A stretch of 25,233 nt of DNA from Actinomycetota bacterium. GTDB lineage: Bacteria; Actinomycetota; Actinomycetes; S36-B12; UBA10799. The stretch spans positions 1 through 25,233 of the forward strand of contig DMNR01000406.1 of NCBI GenBank assembly GCA_003452655.1, written 5' to 3'. A program made the position numbers and the translations under genes. The notes under the pieces were generated by a model. It ran no database searches, was not told the DNA's origin, and saw only the letters and a program-made list of their open reading frames with translations. Below are positions 1 through 7,865 of this stretch, one piece after another (position 1 is the stretch's first letter; every line of letters starts with the position of its first letter).

Positions 1-562
1 GGGCACCGAGCCGTGGGGCAAGCTGCAGCGCGCGCAGGAGGTGGCTGAGCGGCTCGGCGCCGACACCGTGGTCGTGCACCCGCCGTTCCGGTGGCAGCGC
101 GAGTACGCGCGCGAGTTCGTCACCGGGCTCGAGCGGATGAGGTCCGAGACCGAGATCGTCTTCGCGGTCGAGAACATGTACCCGTGGCGGGCCGGTTCTC
201 GTGAACTCGCCGCCTACTCGCCTGGCTGGGATCCTCGCGAAGAGGACTACCCGCACACGACGCTTGACCTGTCGCATACAGCGGTCAGTGGAACTGATGG
301 TCTGCAGATGGCGAAGGACTTCGGCGACGCACTGACGCACTTGCACCTCGCCGATGGCTCTGGCAGCGCCAAGGACGAACACCTGATCCCCGGTCGAGGA
401 AACCAGGCATGTGGCGAGGTACTTGAGCACCTCGCCCGCCGGAACTTCGATGGCACTGTGGTCATCGAGGTGTCGACCCGAAAGGCAGCAAACCGCGCCG
501 AACGTGAGGCGGATCTTGCCGAGGCCTTGGCCTACGCAAAGCTGCACCTAGTCGCAACTTAG
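1..562 (+). CDS. Sugar phosphate isomerase/epimerase-like TIM-barrel protein (5' partial)
   Basis: The reading frame is open from base 2, so the gene begins before the window; the GTG at 41 is internal. The visible 186 residues are the C-terminal two thirds of a xylose-isomerase-like (AP endonuclease 2 family) TIM barrel. Barrel strands carrying likely metal ligands are visible: FAVENM (Glu), LDLSHT (Asp, His), HLHLAD (His) and VVIEVS (Glu). The specific reaction is unknown; members of this superfamily isomerise or epimerise sugars or cut abasic DNA. An orthologue-like gene sits just upstream of proC in mycobacteria (Rv0498), which fits this position. It ends convergently with the secreted-protein pair, with 47 bases between the stops and no convincing terminator. 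Confidence 0.85.
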   Translation, partial: GTEPWGKLQRAQEVAERLGADTVVVHPPFRWQREYAREFVTGLERMRSETEIVFAVENMYPWRAGSRELAAYSPGWDPREEDYPHTTLDLSHTAVSGTDGLQMAKDFGDALTHLHLADGSGSAKDEHLIPGRGNQACGEVLEHLARRNFDGTVVIEVSTRKAANRAEREADLAEALAYAKLHLVAT

Positions 563-609
563 CTAGCGTCGCGACGTACCGGCATTCGCACCATCGTCGG
601 TCACTGTGG

Positions 610-1599
610 TTACGGATCGCCGACCTTGCTGGAGTACGTCAGGCTTGCTTGTGACTCCGGTAGCTGCCAGACCCTTGACTTCACCGGCATCGTCCAGGTA
701 GCCGGGAACGAACTCCGGAAGAAGCCGGAACGCACGTTGGCACTGAACTCCCCGAGGTTCTTTGGCAGCACGATCTGTTGCGGCGACGACAGCATGTAGT
801 CAGCGTCAAGCCCGAGTGCTTTCTGGTCGACGCCGACGAATTCAAGTGTGTCCGTCACGGTCTTGTCGATCACGATTCCGGCGTTGACTGTGACCCCCAG
901 AAAGTTGTCGGGAAGCCCTTCGGAGCAGCGAAGCGCGTCGATCAACTCGACGACCGAGGCGAGGACCTGGTCATCAGTCATTGAAAGCGACGACACGATT
1001 CGATCAACGAACGTATTGATCTCCTTGACCATCTTCGCAGGATCATCGACAGTCAGACGGAATTCGGTGTTCTCCAGAACGCGGGAGGTGTTCTCGGCAA
1101 GAGGCTTGCGAATGCTGTCCAGTAACGGCAGGAGCTTCTCATTGGGTGTACGCCCTCCTTCGAATACGAGGCTCACGAGAACAACTCCCGTGGGATGCAG
1201 GGGCTTGCCGTCGGCAGTTGCCTCGGCAACCTCATTCCAGGTGTACGGCTTGACCCCTGCAAATTGCGCTGATCCTTCGCGAGGTGCGATCGGTTTGGAG
1301 GCACCGAGATCGATCTGATCGGCGACCGGCTGAGGGTTCCCAGTCACCCACTGACTCGACGTGCTCTTTGGCACCCCCACCTTGCCGGTGACCATCAAGT
1401 TGAAGACGCGTGGTTTCTTCGCGGCGGTTCCGGTCGTTGTCGAGTCGAAGGACATCGACGTGGACGTGATGGCGGTGCCAGGCGACGTCTTGGCCTGTGC
1501 GGGCGCCGAGTTAAGCGTCACCAAGCCAATAGCGGCAAGGGCGGCAAAGACCACCACATAGAAGGGCGAGCGCCACACACGCGTGATAGCCGCTGTCAT
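610..1599 (-). CDS. Predicted secreted protein, second of a tandem paralogous pair
   Basis: A 329-residue protein with a classical export signal: basic start (TRVWR), hydrophobic core at about residues 12-30, and probable cleavage after APAQA (residue 36). The mature part has no domain I recognise. It aligns along its length with the product of the upstream gene. Shared landmarks are VGVPKST followed by WV (74-85), the YTWN block (119-122), DPAK (186-189), LGLDADYM (262-269) and GFFRSS before a Trp (292-302). Its ATG overlaps the upstream stop as ATGA (1596-1599). A GGAGGG ribosome site lies 6 bases before the ATG, so the start is firm. The product is probably released outside the membrane, since no second membrane segment or anchor motif is seen. 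Only one Cys is present in the mature part, so no internal disulfide is expected. Function unknown. Confidence 0.8.
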   Translation of the reverse strand: MTAAITRVWRSPFYVVVFAALAAIGLVTLNSAPAQAKTSPGTAITSTSMSFDSTTTGTAAKKPRVFNLMVTGKVGVPKSTSSQWVTGNPQPVADQIDLGASKPIAPREGSAQFAGVKPYTWNEVAEATADGKPLHPTGVVLVSLVFEGGRTPNEKLLPLLDSIRKPLAENTSRVLENTEFRLTVDDPAKMVKEINTFVDRIVSSLSMTDDQVLASVVELIDALRCSEGLPDNFLGVTVNAGIVIDKTVTDTLEFVGVDQKALGLDADYMLSSPQQIVLPKNLGEFSANVRSGFFRSSFPATWTMPVKSRVWQLPESQASLTYSSKVGDP

Positions 1600-2624
1600 G
1601 ACGATCCCTCCGCATAGTTCGCGTGGGCCGTATACCTCACGACGTATTTGATGGTGGAGTTACCGAGAAGCGGCATATGGGACTCGTAAGTCGTGTGCCA
1701 TTCGTTCCAGCTACTTGTCAGGAATCCGGCGCGGGCCTCGATGTTCACGTAGTTGCCCAGTGCCGAGTACTGCTTGGTTGTCGCCATCATCCAAGCTTCG
1801 TTCAGACCGAGACTCGAGGGTGTGATCTTGAATGTCTTCAAGGAGTTAATGACGTTTGGTAGCACTGGAATGAAGGCGCTAACCCCCACCCCAACCGGAT
1901 CGTCTTTGTCGCCAGTGGCGAACATCTTCAGCCACGTGAAGATGCTCGTCCAGTTCGGCGCTGAAATCCCTGTGCGGATGTCCTTTAGCAGCTCATCCAG
2001 GGCCGCCTTTGTCTTCGCCGGGTCCGACGGGCTCAGGACGATGTGCGCTTCTTCCAGCTTCTTCGTCAAACTCTTGAGGTTTGGCGACATCGTGGATTCC
2101 AACGAGTCCGTGATCCATGACCCGGGCGTGAAGTCCCCGTCGAAGAGTGCCGTCAAGTTAATGATCACATCTGGTTGGAAGACTCCCTTTGCTCTGGTGA
2201 GGGTGTTCCAGTCGTATGCCTTGGCTGATCGATCTCCCCGGAACCACGCATCGCCATACTTGTTCTGGATATCCACTGATTGGCCGTCCTCAACACCAGA
2301 AGCCACTTCCCCAGGTGCGTTGTGGACCCAGCGAATCTTGGTCGAGCCCGGGACACCGACCGTCACCTTGACTTGCAGCGTCGCGATCACCGGCTCGTCA
2401 CCGTAGAAGTCTTCGCACTTCTCGACCTTCACATTGTCGGCGGCGACGATGGGTGCGGGTTCTGCCGTGAGCAGCGATGTCGAAGCCGAGGTTTCCGGAT
2501 TCGCTTTCGCGACGGCCGCGGATGCAGTCGATGTTGAACCGAGACCCAGCGTCATTGCTACGAAGACCGAAATGCATGCACCAATGAGCGCCAGAATTTG
2601 GCGTGGGTCGGGTGTGCGTGGCAT
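1596..2624 (-). CDS. Predicted secreted protein, first of a tandem paralogous pair
   Basis: A 342-residue exported protein. I place the start at the ATG at 2624 because an AAGGAG ribosome site lies 6 bases upstream; an in-frame GTG at 2642 would lie upstream of that site and is unlikely. The signal peptide has Arg-containing residues 1-8, a hydrophobic core at about 10-29 and likely cleavage near STASA (about 36). The mature protein shares the pattern of its downstream paralogue: VGVPGST then WV, YDWN, DPAK, LGLNEAWMM and GFLTSSW. No catalytic motif, anchor or known domain is recognised. The gene leads a two-gene unit and is divergent from a TetR-type regulator 190 bases away, which could control it. 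The duplication with retained coupling suggests the two products act together or bind related ligands. Confidence 0.8.
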   Translation of the reverse strand: MPRTPDPRQILALIGACISVFVAMTLGLGSTSTASAAVAKANPETSASTSLLTAEPAPIVAADNVKVEKCEDFYGDEPVIATLQVKVTVGVPGSTKIRWVHNAPGEVASGVEDGQSVDIQNKYGDAWFRGDRSAKAYDWNTLTRAKGVFQPDVIINLTALFDGDFTPGSWITDSLESTMSPNLKSLTKKLEEAHIVLSPSDPAKTKAALDELLKDIRTGISAPNWTSIFTWLKMFATGDKDDPVGVGVSAFIPVLPNVINSLKTFKITPSSLGLNEAWMMATTKQYSALGNYVNIEARAGFLTSSWNEWHTTYESHMPLLGNSTIKYVVRYTAHANYAEGSS

Positions 2625-2814
2625 CTGAACTCCTTGGCTCACAGGTTGGTAACAGGGCCATACCCGTTGTCCTTGTGGCCAACCGCGAGGTGACCGGTTA
2701 ACCCCTTAAGTTCCCGCCGTATGCCCAGATCGCGTTGTTTGGTCTTGGGTTCGAAGAGGCGAGGAAGGTTACGTCGAGCAGCCACAGCGGGTCTTTAGTG
2801 GCAAACTGCCTGTC
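2625..2814. other. Divergent intergenic region between the secreted pair and the tetR-like gene
   Basis: This 190-base spacer must carry both divergent promoters. The only symmetric elements I see are the 8-base palindrome GGTTAACC (2696-2703) and the neighbouring CTTAAG (2705-2710). A TetR-family dimer could bind a palindrome here, but these are too short to call an operator. For the regulator gene, CAAACT (2802-2807) ends 7 bases before the GTG and could be the -10 of a leaderless promoter. No convincing -35 box was found on either strand. Confidence 0.3.
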
Positions 2815-3486
2815 GTGGGATCAGATGATGTTCGCGATGCAGTCCTAGACGCCGCTCGTGCCGCTTTCCATGCTCGGGGCTACGCCAGAACCTCGGTCAA
2901 GGCCGTCGCTGCCGCCGCCGGTGTTGCACCCGATGTGGTGGGCAAGTACTACCAGTCGAAGGACAAGCTCTTTGCGGCCGCGATGAAGCTGCCATTCGAT
3001 CCGGGTAGCGCAATTCCTGCGCTGGTTGCGCCTGGCCTCGATGGCATGGGTGAACGCCTGACGCGGGTGACTCTTGAGACGTTAGGTGATCCGGAGACCC
3101 GTTCGGATCTGATCGCGCTTGCCCGTGCTGGTGCATCAGGTGGCAAGGCCGCAGCCGGCCTCAAGACCTTCGTTGAGCAGGACATCGTTGACCGGCTTGC
3201 CGGTGTCATCGGAGTTCCTGACGCGCGTCTGCGCGCGAACCTGATCACCAGTTACTTGCTCGGAATCGCGATCAACCGATACGTGGTTAGGCTCGATCCG
3301 ATCGCTTCCTTGAGCGAGGATGAAGTTGTGCGCCTGGTTGCGCCAACCGTTCAAGACTGGCTCACGCCGACGAAGCCACTACCGGGTTCCAAGAGTTCGT
3401 CCGCCGATGACAAAGGATCATCATCGAGTCGTCGACAACGAAAAGAGGACCCGTTCTCCGCGCTCAACGATTGGGCTGATTCCTGA
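2815..3486 (+). CDS. TetR/AcrR-family transcriptional regulator
   Basis: A 223-residue regulator. The N-terminal DNA-binding domain (about residues 5-58) is typical of TetR proteins: an AAFHARGYARTSVKAVA helix, the AAAGVAPDVVGKYYQSKDKLF recognition region, then a ligand-binding helical domain to about residue 185. The C-terminus is a low-complexity Ser/Lys/Arg tail (about 190-210) followed by a short acidic end. The GTG start has no ribosome site before it, so it may be translated from a leaderless transcript. The gene is 44 bases upstream of the proline dehydrogenase gene on the same strand and divergent from the secreted pair, so either could be its target. The inducer cannot be inferred. 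Confidence 0.88.
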   Translation: MGSDDVRDAVLDAARAAFHARGYARTSVKAVAAAAGVAPDVVGKYYQSKDKLFAAAMKLPFDPGSAIPALVAPGLDGMGERLTRVTLETLGDPETRSDLIALARAGASGGKAAAGLKTFVEQDIVDRLAGVIGVPDARLRANLITSYLLGIAINRYVVRLDPIASLSEDEVVRLVAPTVQDWLTPTKPLPGSKSSSADDKGSSSSRRQRKEDPFSALNDWADS

Positions 3487-3530
3487 CCCACGTACGGTCA
3501 ACTATTGCGGGCATCGATGAGGAGGATCTG

Positions 3531-4460
3531 GTGGTAGTGCGTAACGCGTTGATCGCGGCTTCACGCAGTGGCGCAATGAAGACTGCGGCAACGTCAACGC
3601 CATTGACGAAGTCAGTTGCCCGGCGTTTCGTCGCAGGCGAGTCTGCTGTGGACGCCGTTCAGGCGGGCGCGGATCTGGCTGCCTCTGGACTTCACTGCAC
3701 GATCGAATACCTCGGCCCGGAGGTTATCGACGAAGAATCTGCCGAAGGCGCCGTCAAGGAATATCTGAAGCTACTTGAGGCGCTGCAGGCGGCCGACCTA
3801 CTCGATCGCTCCGAACTTTCGGTCAAGCCGTCCGACATGGGCCTTGAACTCGATGGCGGCAGCAGCATTGCCCTGGCGAATACCTGCACTCTTGCCGGAG
3901 CAGCGGCGGAATTCGACACGCTGCTGACGTTGGACATGGAGGCGTACTCGACGGTCGAGCCGACGTTCGAGCTCTTCGATGCCGTGCATGCTGACTTCCC
4001 CCAGACCGGCATCGTTGTGCAGTCCTACCTGAAGCGCACCGAAGACGATTGCAGGCGGCTCGCGGATTCCGGCGCCAGGGTCAGGCTCGTGAAGGGGGCG
4101 TTTGACGAACCCGAAGAAGTCGCCTTCGAAGCAGCTCAGGACATCGATCTGTCGTATGTGCGCTCACTCAAAGCGCTGATGAATGGCGATGGAATTCCGC
4201 TGATTGCCACCCACGATCCACGACTGATCGAGATCGCGGCCGCCCTAGCGGTGCGCACCGGCAGGGAGCGCAGCAGCTACGAGTTTCAAATGCTTTTCGG
4301 GGTTCGTCCTGACGAGCAGAAGCGCTTGGCGGCATCGGGAGAGAAAGTTCGGGTTTACGTGCCCTACGGCCCGCAGTGGTACCCCTACTTGGTGCGTCGA
4401 ATGGCGGAGAAGCCCGCGAACCTCGCACTGTTTGCCCGAGCATTGGCAGGCCGCGGATGA
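3531..4460 (+). CDS. Proline dehydrogenase (monofunctional)
   Basis: A 309-residue FAD-dependent proline dehydrogenase that oxidises L-proline to 1-pyrroline-5-carboxylate and passes electrons to the respiratory chain. Barrel motifs of the ProDH/PutA family are clear: LTLDMEA, VVQSYLKRT, VRLVKGAFDEP, LIATHD, EFQMLFGV, and the substrate-binding end VYVPYGPQWYPYLVRRMAE. The length matches stand-alone ProDHs; there is no fused P5C dehydrogenase. A GAGGAGG ribosome site at 3519-3525 lies 5 bases before the GTG. The stop overlaps the ATG of proC as ATGA. Coupling to the biosynthetic reductase rather than to a P5C dehydrogenase is notable, because the two enzymes run in opposite directions. Confidence 0.93.
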   Translation: MVVRNALIAASRSGAMKTAATSTPLTKSVARRFVAGESAVDAVQAGADLAASGLHCTIEYLGPEVIDEESAEGAVKEYLKLLEALQAADLLDRSELSVKPSDMGLELDGGSSIALANTCTLAGAAAEFDTLLTLDMEAYSTVEPTFELFDAVHADFPQTGIVVQSYLKRTEDDCRRLADSGARVRLVKGAFDEPEEVAFEAAQDIDLSYVRSLKALMNGDGIPLIATHDPRLIEIAAALAVRTGRERSSYEFQMLFGVRPDEQKRLAASGEKVRVYVPYGPQWYPYLVRRMAEKPANLALFARALAGRG

Positions 4461-5248
4461 CCGCTGTCGCGATCATCGGTGGCGGCAAGATGGGCGAGGC
4501 GCTCTTGGCCGGCCTACTTGGGGCAAACCACAGCGTCGTCGTATGCGAGCCAGACGAGCTTCGAGCAGCGTCCCTTCGGAAGATGTACGGCATCTCGACC
4601 GGCGATCCGCGAATTGCGGTGGAGAACTCCGACGTTGTGCTGCTCGCGGTAAAACCTGCGATGGTGGGCGAGGTCCTGGGGTCGGTAGGCGATGCGATTC
4701 CCGTCGAGGCACTTGTTATCTCCGTCGCGGCGGGAATCACCACCGCTGCTTTGGAATCGGGGGTTGCCCACGGCATCGGAGTTGTGCGGGCGATGCCGAA
4801 TACCCCAGCGCTTGTCGGTCAGGGAATGACTGTGCTGTCCGCGGGCCGTAGCTGCACGCCTGAGCAGCTCGAGCAAGCGCAGGAATTGCTGGCCGCAGTC
4901 GGCAAGGTGGCGGTAGTTCCTGAAGCTCAGCAGGATGCTGTGACCGCGCTCTCGGGTTCGGGCCCGGCCTACGTCTTCTTCGTCGTCGAGGCGATGATCG
5001 ATGCTGCGATAGCGCTTGGTTTGGATTCGGAGACTGCCCGCGAGTTGGCAATTCAGACTGCGTACGGCGCAGCCACCATGCTTCGTGAGACAGGCGATGA
5101 CCCAGTTGAACTCCGCGAGAACGTCACTTCTCCGGGAGGGACGACCGCCGCTGCGCTTGAACGTCTCGAGGCCCACGAGGTCCGGGAAGCCTTCATCGCT
5201 GCCTTAACGGCCGCGAAACTTCGCTCTGCGGAGCTCGCTTCTGAGTAG
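4457..5248 (+). CDS. proC: Pyrroline-5-carboxylate reductase
   Basis: A 263-residue NAD(P)H-dependent reductase catalysing the last step of proline synthesis in the cytoplasm. The Rossmann motif IIGGGKMGEAL is at residues 6-16, AVKP at 64-67, RAMPNTPALVGQG at 111-123, the SGSGPAYVF segment at 166-174, and the P5CR signature ENVTSPGGTTAAAL at 221-234. The frame extends upstream to 4376, but the ATG at 4457, which overlaps the proline dehydrogenase stop, puts the Rossmann fold at the proper N-terminus. In mycobacteria proC also precedes bS22 and the epimerase-like gene. A strong hairpin follows the stop by 10 bases. Confidence 0.96.
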   Translation: MTAVAIIGGGKMGEALLAGLLGANHSVVVCEPDELRAASLRKMYGISTGDPRIAVENSDVVLLAVKPAMVGEVLGSVGDAIPVEALVISVAAGITTAALESGVAHGIGVVRAMPNTPALVGQGMTVLSAGRSCTPEQLEQAQELLAAVGKVAVVPEAQQDAVTALSGSGPAYVFFVVEAMIDAAIALGLDSETARELAIQTAYGAATMLRETGDDPVELRENVTSPGGTTAAALERLEAHEVREAFIAALTAAKLRSAELASE

Positions 5249-5258
5249 AAATCGCACG

Positions 5259-5300
5259 ATTCGGTGAGATCGGCGCCTCCGGCAGCCGATCTCACCGAAT
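5259..5300 (+). terminator. Hairpin terminator after proC
   Basis: A perfect 16-base inverted repeat (ATTCGGTGAGATCGGC at 5259-5274 and its complement at 5285-5300) has a 10-base loop, 10 bases after the proC stop. The loop can add a GCC/GGC pair. The following sequence has only a short T run (GATTTCCC), so it is not a textbook U-tract terminator, but long stems without strong U tracts are common in actinobacteria. It should separate the proline unit from the acuC-like gene. Confidence 0.72.
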
Positions 5301-5344
5301 GCGGCAGATTTCCCTTCATCAGGTGAGGGAGTGGCAAGTTCGGC

Positions 5345-5360
5345 TAGCGTCTGAGGCGTG
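5345..5360 (+). promoter_or_regulatory. Candidate -10 box of a leaderless promoter for the acuC-like gene
   Basis: TAGCGT at 5345-5350 matches the TAnnnT -10 pattern and ends exactly 7 bases before the GTG at 5358. That is the spacing seen in leaderless actinobacterial genes, where the transcript begins at the start codon. No ribosome site precedes the GTG, which agrees. The -35 region is poor. Confidence 0.42.
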
Positions 5361-6551
5361 AGTGGGCCAATGGCGTTCGTTTGGGATGACGAACTTCGCC
5401 ATTACGACTTCGGTCCGGGACATCCGCTCTCGCCAATCAGAACGGTGCTGGCCTACAAGCTGATCGAATCGTTGAAGATCCTCGAACAACCGAATTGCCG
5501 AGTGCTCGGTGACGTGGGGTTGGCGACAGATGAAGACCTGCTGCGGGTTCACGACCCGACGTTCATTGAGTCGGTCAAGCTCGCATCGGAAGGAACGGGT
5601 TATCGCGATCTTGCCCGTGGCCTAGGAACGGATGACGTGCCTGTATTCGAGGGCATGCACACGGCGTCGGCGCGAGTATGTGGCGCCTCTTTGGCAGCAG
5701 TCCGGGCGATCCAGGACGGATCCGTCACGCACGCAGTCAATATTTCGGGGGGCCTGCACCACTCGATGCCGGCGAATGCCAGCGGGTTCTGCGTGTACAA
5801 CGACGTGGCGGTTGCGATCGCGTGGCTGCTCGATCAAGGCGTTGAACGAATTGGCTACGTGGATGTCGACGTTCATCATGGCGATGGCGTGCAGGAGATC
5901 TTCTACAACGACCCCAGGGTCATGACGATCTCGCTTCATGAATCGGGCAAGACGCTGTTTCCTGGTACTGGCCGACATACCGAGATCGGCGGGCCGAATG
6001 CACTCGGGACGACGATCAATATCGCCTTGCCGGCAGGAACCGATGACGATGGTTGGCTGCGAGCTTTCGATGCGATTGTCCCGAAGGTCTTGCGGACATT
6101 CGCGCCGCAAGTGCTGGTAACTCAGCAAGGGTGTGACTCACACCGTGACGACCCACTCGCTCACCTGCGGTTGACGATCGAGGGTCAGCGCGCGTCTTAC
6201 GTCCGGCTACATGACCTCGCGCATGAACTGTGTGACGGCAAATGGTTCGCAACCGGTGGCGGTGGCTACGACTGGGTCGATGTCGTTCCAATCGCCTGGG
6301 CCCATCTCACCGCAATCGCCGCTGGCGTGCCGATTCCAACCGAAGCCGCCGTTCCCGAAGACTGGCGCACGCTGGTCAAAGTTGCGCTTGGTCAAGAGGC
6401 ACCCGCACGGATGGGCAACGGCACGATCCTGCATCCGCGACCGTGGTCAGCCGGCTACGACCCGTTGGACTCCCTCGACAAGGCGATACTGCGAACGGAA
6501 GACGTGGTGTACCCACAGTTGGGGCTTACTTCGGACCCCTACACGTTCTGA
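5358..6551 (+). CDS. AcuC-like histone deacetylase-family protein (Zn-dependent deacetylase)
   Basis: A 397-residue class I HDAC-fold enzyme. Key residues are present: the catalytic His pair in GGLHHSMP (H134, H135), Zn ligands D171 and H173 in the DVDVHHGDGV block, the third Zn ligand D260 in QQGCDSH, and the transition-state Tyr in GGGGYDW (Y304). The family removes acetyl groups from lysines, as AcuC does for acetyl-CoA synthetase, or from small amides such as polyamines. The length and domain order fit AcuC. The true substrate is not evident; no acs or acetyltransferase gene is nearby. The GTG at 5358 is preferred; an ATG four codons later is an alternative. Confidence 0.88.
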   Translation: MSGPMAFVWDDELRHYDFGPGHPLSPIRTVLAYKLIESLKILEQPNCRVLGDVGLATDEDLLRVHDPTFIESVKLASEGTGYRDLARGLGTDDVPVFEGMHTASARVCGASLAAVRAIQDGSVTHAVNISGGLHHSMPANASGFCVYNDVAVAIAWLLDQGVERIGYVDVDVHHGDGVQEIFYNDPRVMTISLHESGKTLFPGTGRHTEIGGPNALGTTINIALPAGTDDDGWLRAFDAIVPKVLRTFAPQVLVTQQGCDSHRDDPLAHLRLTIEGQRASYVRLHDLAHELCDGKWFATGGGGYDWVDVVPIAWAHLTAIAAGVPIPTEAAVPEDWRTLVKVALGQEAPARMGNGTILHPRPWSAGYDPLDSLDKAILRTEDVVYPQLGLTSDPYTF

Positions 6552-6704
6552 TCCGACCCGTACTCGTCGCCTGAGTTGGTCGCCGCGTAGGGTTGGCACC
6601 TGCAACGCCGGATGGCCGGTGGATGCATCAAGCTTCGACCTTCCGGATTGCCGGTGAGTCGATTGAAGTGTCAATGAATGCCCGTTCGAGGAAAGGTTTG
6701 ATCC

Positions 6705-6803
6705 GTGGGATCAGTCGTCAAGAAGCGCCGCAAGCGCATGGCGAAGAAAAAGCATCGCAAGCTGCTGCGCAAGACGAGGGTTCAACGCCGCAATAAGAAG
6801 TAG
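6705..6803 (+). CDS. Small ribosomal subunit protein bS22 (AURKAIP1/COX24-like)
   Basis: A 32-residue, extremely basic protein that starts [19 protein letters not shown] and ends QRRNKK. This is the tiny 30S protein known from mycobacterial ribosome structures and encoded near proC across actinobacteria (Rv0500B in M. tuberculosis). The gene is too short for most gene callers. A GAGGAAAGG ribosome site at 6688-6696 lies 8 bases before the GTG, consistent with strong translation. In many relatives a BldC-like helix-turn-helix gene lies just upstream; here that place is taken by the acuC-like gene and a 153-base spacer without an ORF. Confidence 0.9.
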   Translation: MGSVVKKRRKRMAKKKHRKLLRKTRVQRRNKK

Positions 6804-6839
6804 TCCCGACCAGTCGTTGTTGGCCTGCAGGAGGATTCG

Positions 6840-7865
6840 ATGCCCAAGGTGGTACTCGTCACCGGAGTTTCTCGGTACCTGGGTGGACGGATGGCTCGGA
6901 TCCTCACGGAGGACCCGAGTATCGACCGTGTCGTCGGCGTCGATGTAGTTCCGCCCCGAATGGACATCGGTGGTGCCGAATTTGTGCGCGCCGATATCCG
7001 AAACCCGATCATCGCCAAGGTCATCAACGCGGCCGAGGTCGACACGGTCGTACACATGGGCGTCATTGCGACGCCCGTGCAAGCTGGCGGTCGGATGTCG
7101 ATGAAGGAAATCAACGTCATCGGCACCATGCAGTTGTTGGCCGCTTGCCAGAAGTCCCCGAGTGTCAGCAAGTTGGTCGTGAAGTCCTCAACGTCGATCT
7201 ATGGCGCAGGTCCCAAGGATCCGGCCATGTTCACCGAGGAGATGGAGCCCAAGCACACCCCGGGTTCGGGTTGGGCGAAGGATTCCGTCGAGGTCGAAAG
7301 CTACGTGCGCGGATTCGCCCGTCGCCGACCTGACGTTTCGGTTACCACTCTGCGGTTCGCGAACTTCCTCGGTCCTCGCGTCGAGACTCCAATGTCGAGC
7401 TACTTCGAATTGCCCGTGATTCCGACTTTGTTGGGCCACGATGCGCGTCTCCAGTTCATCCATGAGGACGACGGCCTTGAGGCTCTGCGCCAAGCAACGA
7501 TCGATGAGCATCCCGGAATGTTCAACGTGGCTGGTGACGGGATCATCCTGTTGACTCAAGCAGCCCGCCGCGCTGGGCGACCAACAATCTCGCTGCCCGC
7601 GAGTAGCGCCGGTCTTGTTGGCGCGATCATCCGTCGCCTCGGCCTGGCCGACTTCTCGCCCGAGCAGGTCCGCTTCCTGACCTACGGCCGCGGCGTCGAC
7701 ACCACTCGTATGCGCACCGTGTTCGGGTTTACCCCGCAACACACCACACCTGAAACGTTCGATGCCTTCGTGAAGTCACGTCGGCTCAATCGGATGCTTC
7801 CGCCTGAACGGGTGGAGGCAGTCGAAGATCAACTTGTCTCACTGCTCACTGGAAGGGTGTCGTAG
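6840..7865 (+). CDS. NAD-dependent epimerase/dehydratase-family protein (extended SDR, atypical active site)
   Basis: A 341-residue extended short-chain dehydrogenase-like protein. The nucleotide-binding loop is TGVSRYLGG (residues 8-16), with VGVD (32-35) as the acidic end of strand beta-2, and KSSTSIYG (115-122) gives the active-site Ser/Thr strand. Where the catalytic YxxxK should lie, the sequence reads WAKDS (145-149), so both Tyr and Lys are missing. It probably binds NAD(P) but may not be a classical epimerase. Mycobacterial Rv0501 (called galE2) is the positional equivalent. An AGGAGG site (6829-6834) lies 5 bases before the ATG. The stop is immediately followed by the acyltransferase ATG, so the two are one operon. 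Confidence 0.88.
   Translation: MPKVVLVTGVSRYLGGRMARILTEDPSIDRVVGVDVVPPRMDIGGAEFVRADIRNPIIAKVINAAEVDTVVHMGVIATPVQAGGRMSMKEINVIGTMQLLAACQKSPSVSKLVVKSSTSIYGAGPKDPAMFTEEMEPKHTPGSGWAKDSVEVESYVRGFARRRPDVSVTTLRFANFLGPRVETPMSSYFELPVIPTLLGHDARLQFIHEDDGLEALRQATIDEHPGMFNVAGDGIILLTQAARRAGRPTISLPASSAGLVGAIIRRLGLADFSPEQVRFLTYGRGVDTTRMRTVFGFTPQHTTPETFDAFVKSRRLNRMLPPERVEAVEDQLVSLLTGRVS

Noticed and set aside
567..576. CGTCGCGACG palindrome between the first two genes
   Set aside because: Ten bases without a loop in GC-rich DNA; too short to be called a terminator or operator.
1753..2406. Plus-strand open frame of 217 codons opposite the first secreted-protein gene
   Set aside because: The minus-strand frame has a signal peptide, ribosome site and a paralogue next door; this one has none.
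4376..4456. Upstream extension of the proC frame
   Set aside because: It would add 27 residues before the Rossmann motif and overlap proline dehydrogenase by 85 bases; the ATGA-coupled ATG is the sound start.
6552..6704. Possible BldC-like helix-turn-helix gene before bS22, as seen in other actinobacteria
   Set aside because: The spacer of 153 bases holds no frame resembling a helix-turn-helix protein; the gene appears to be absent here.
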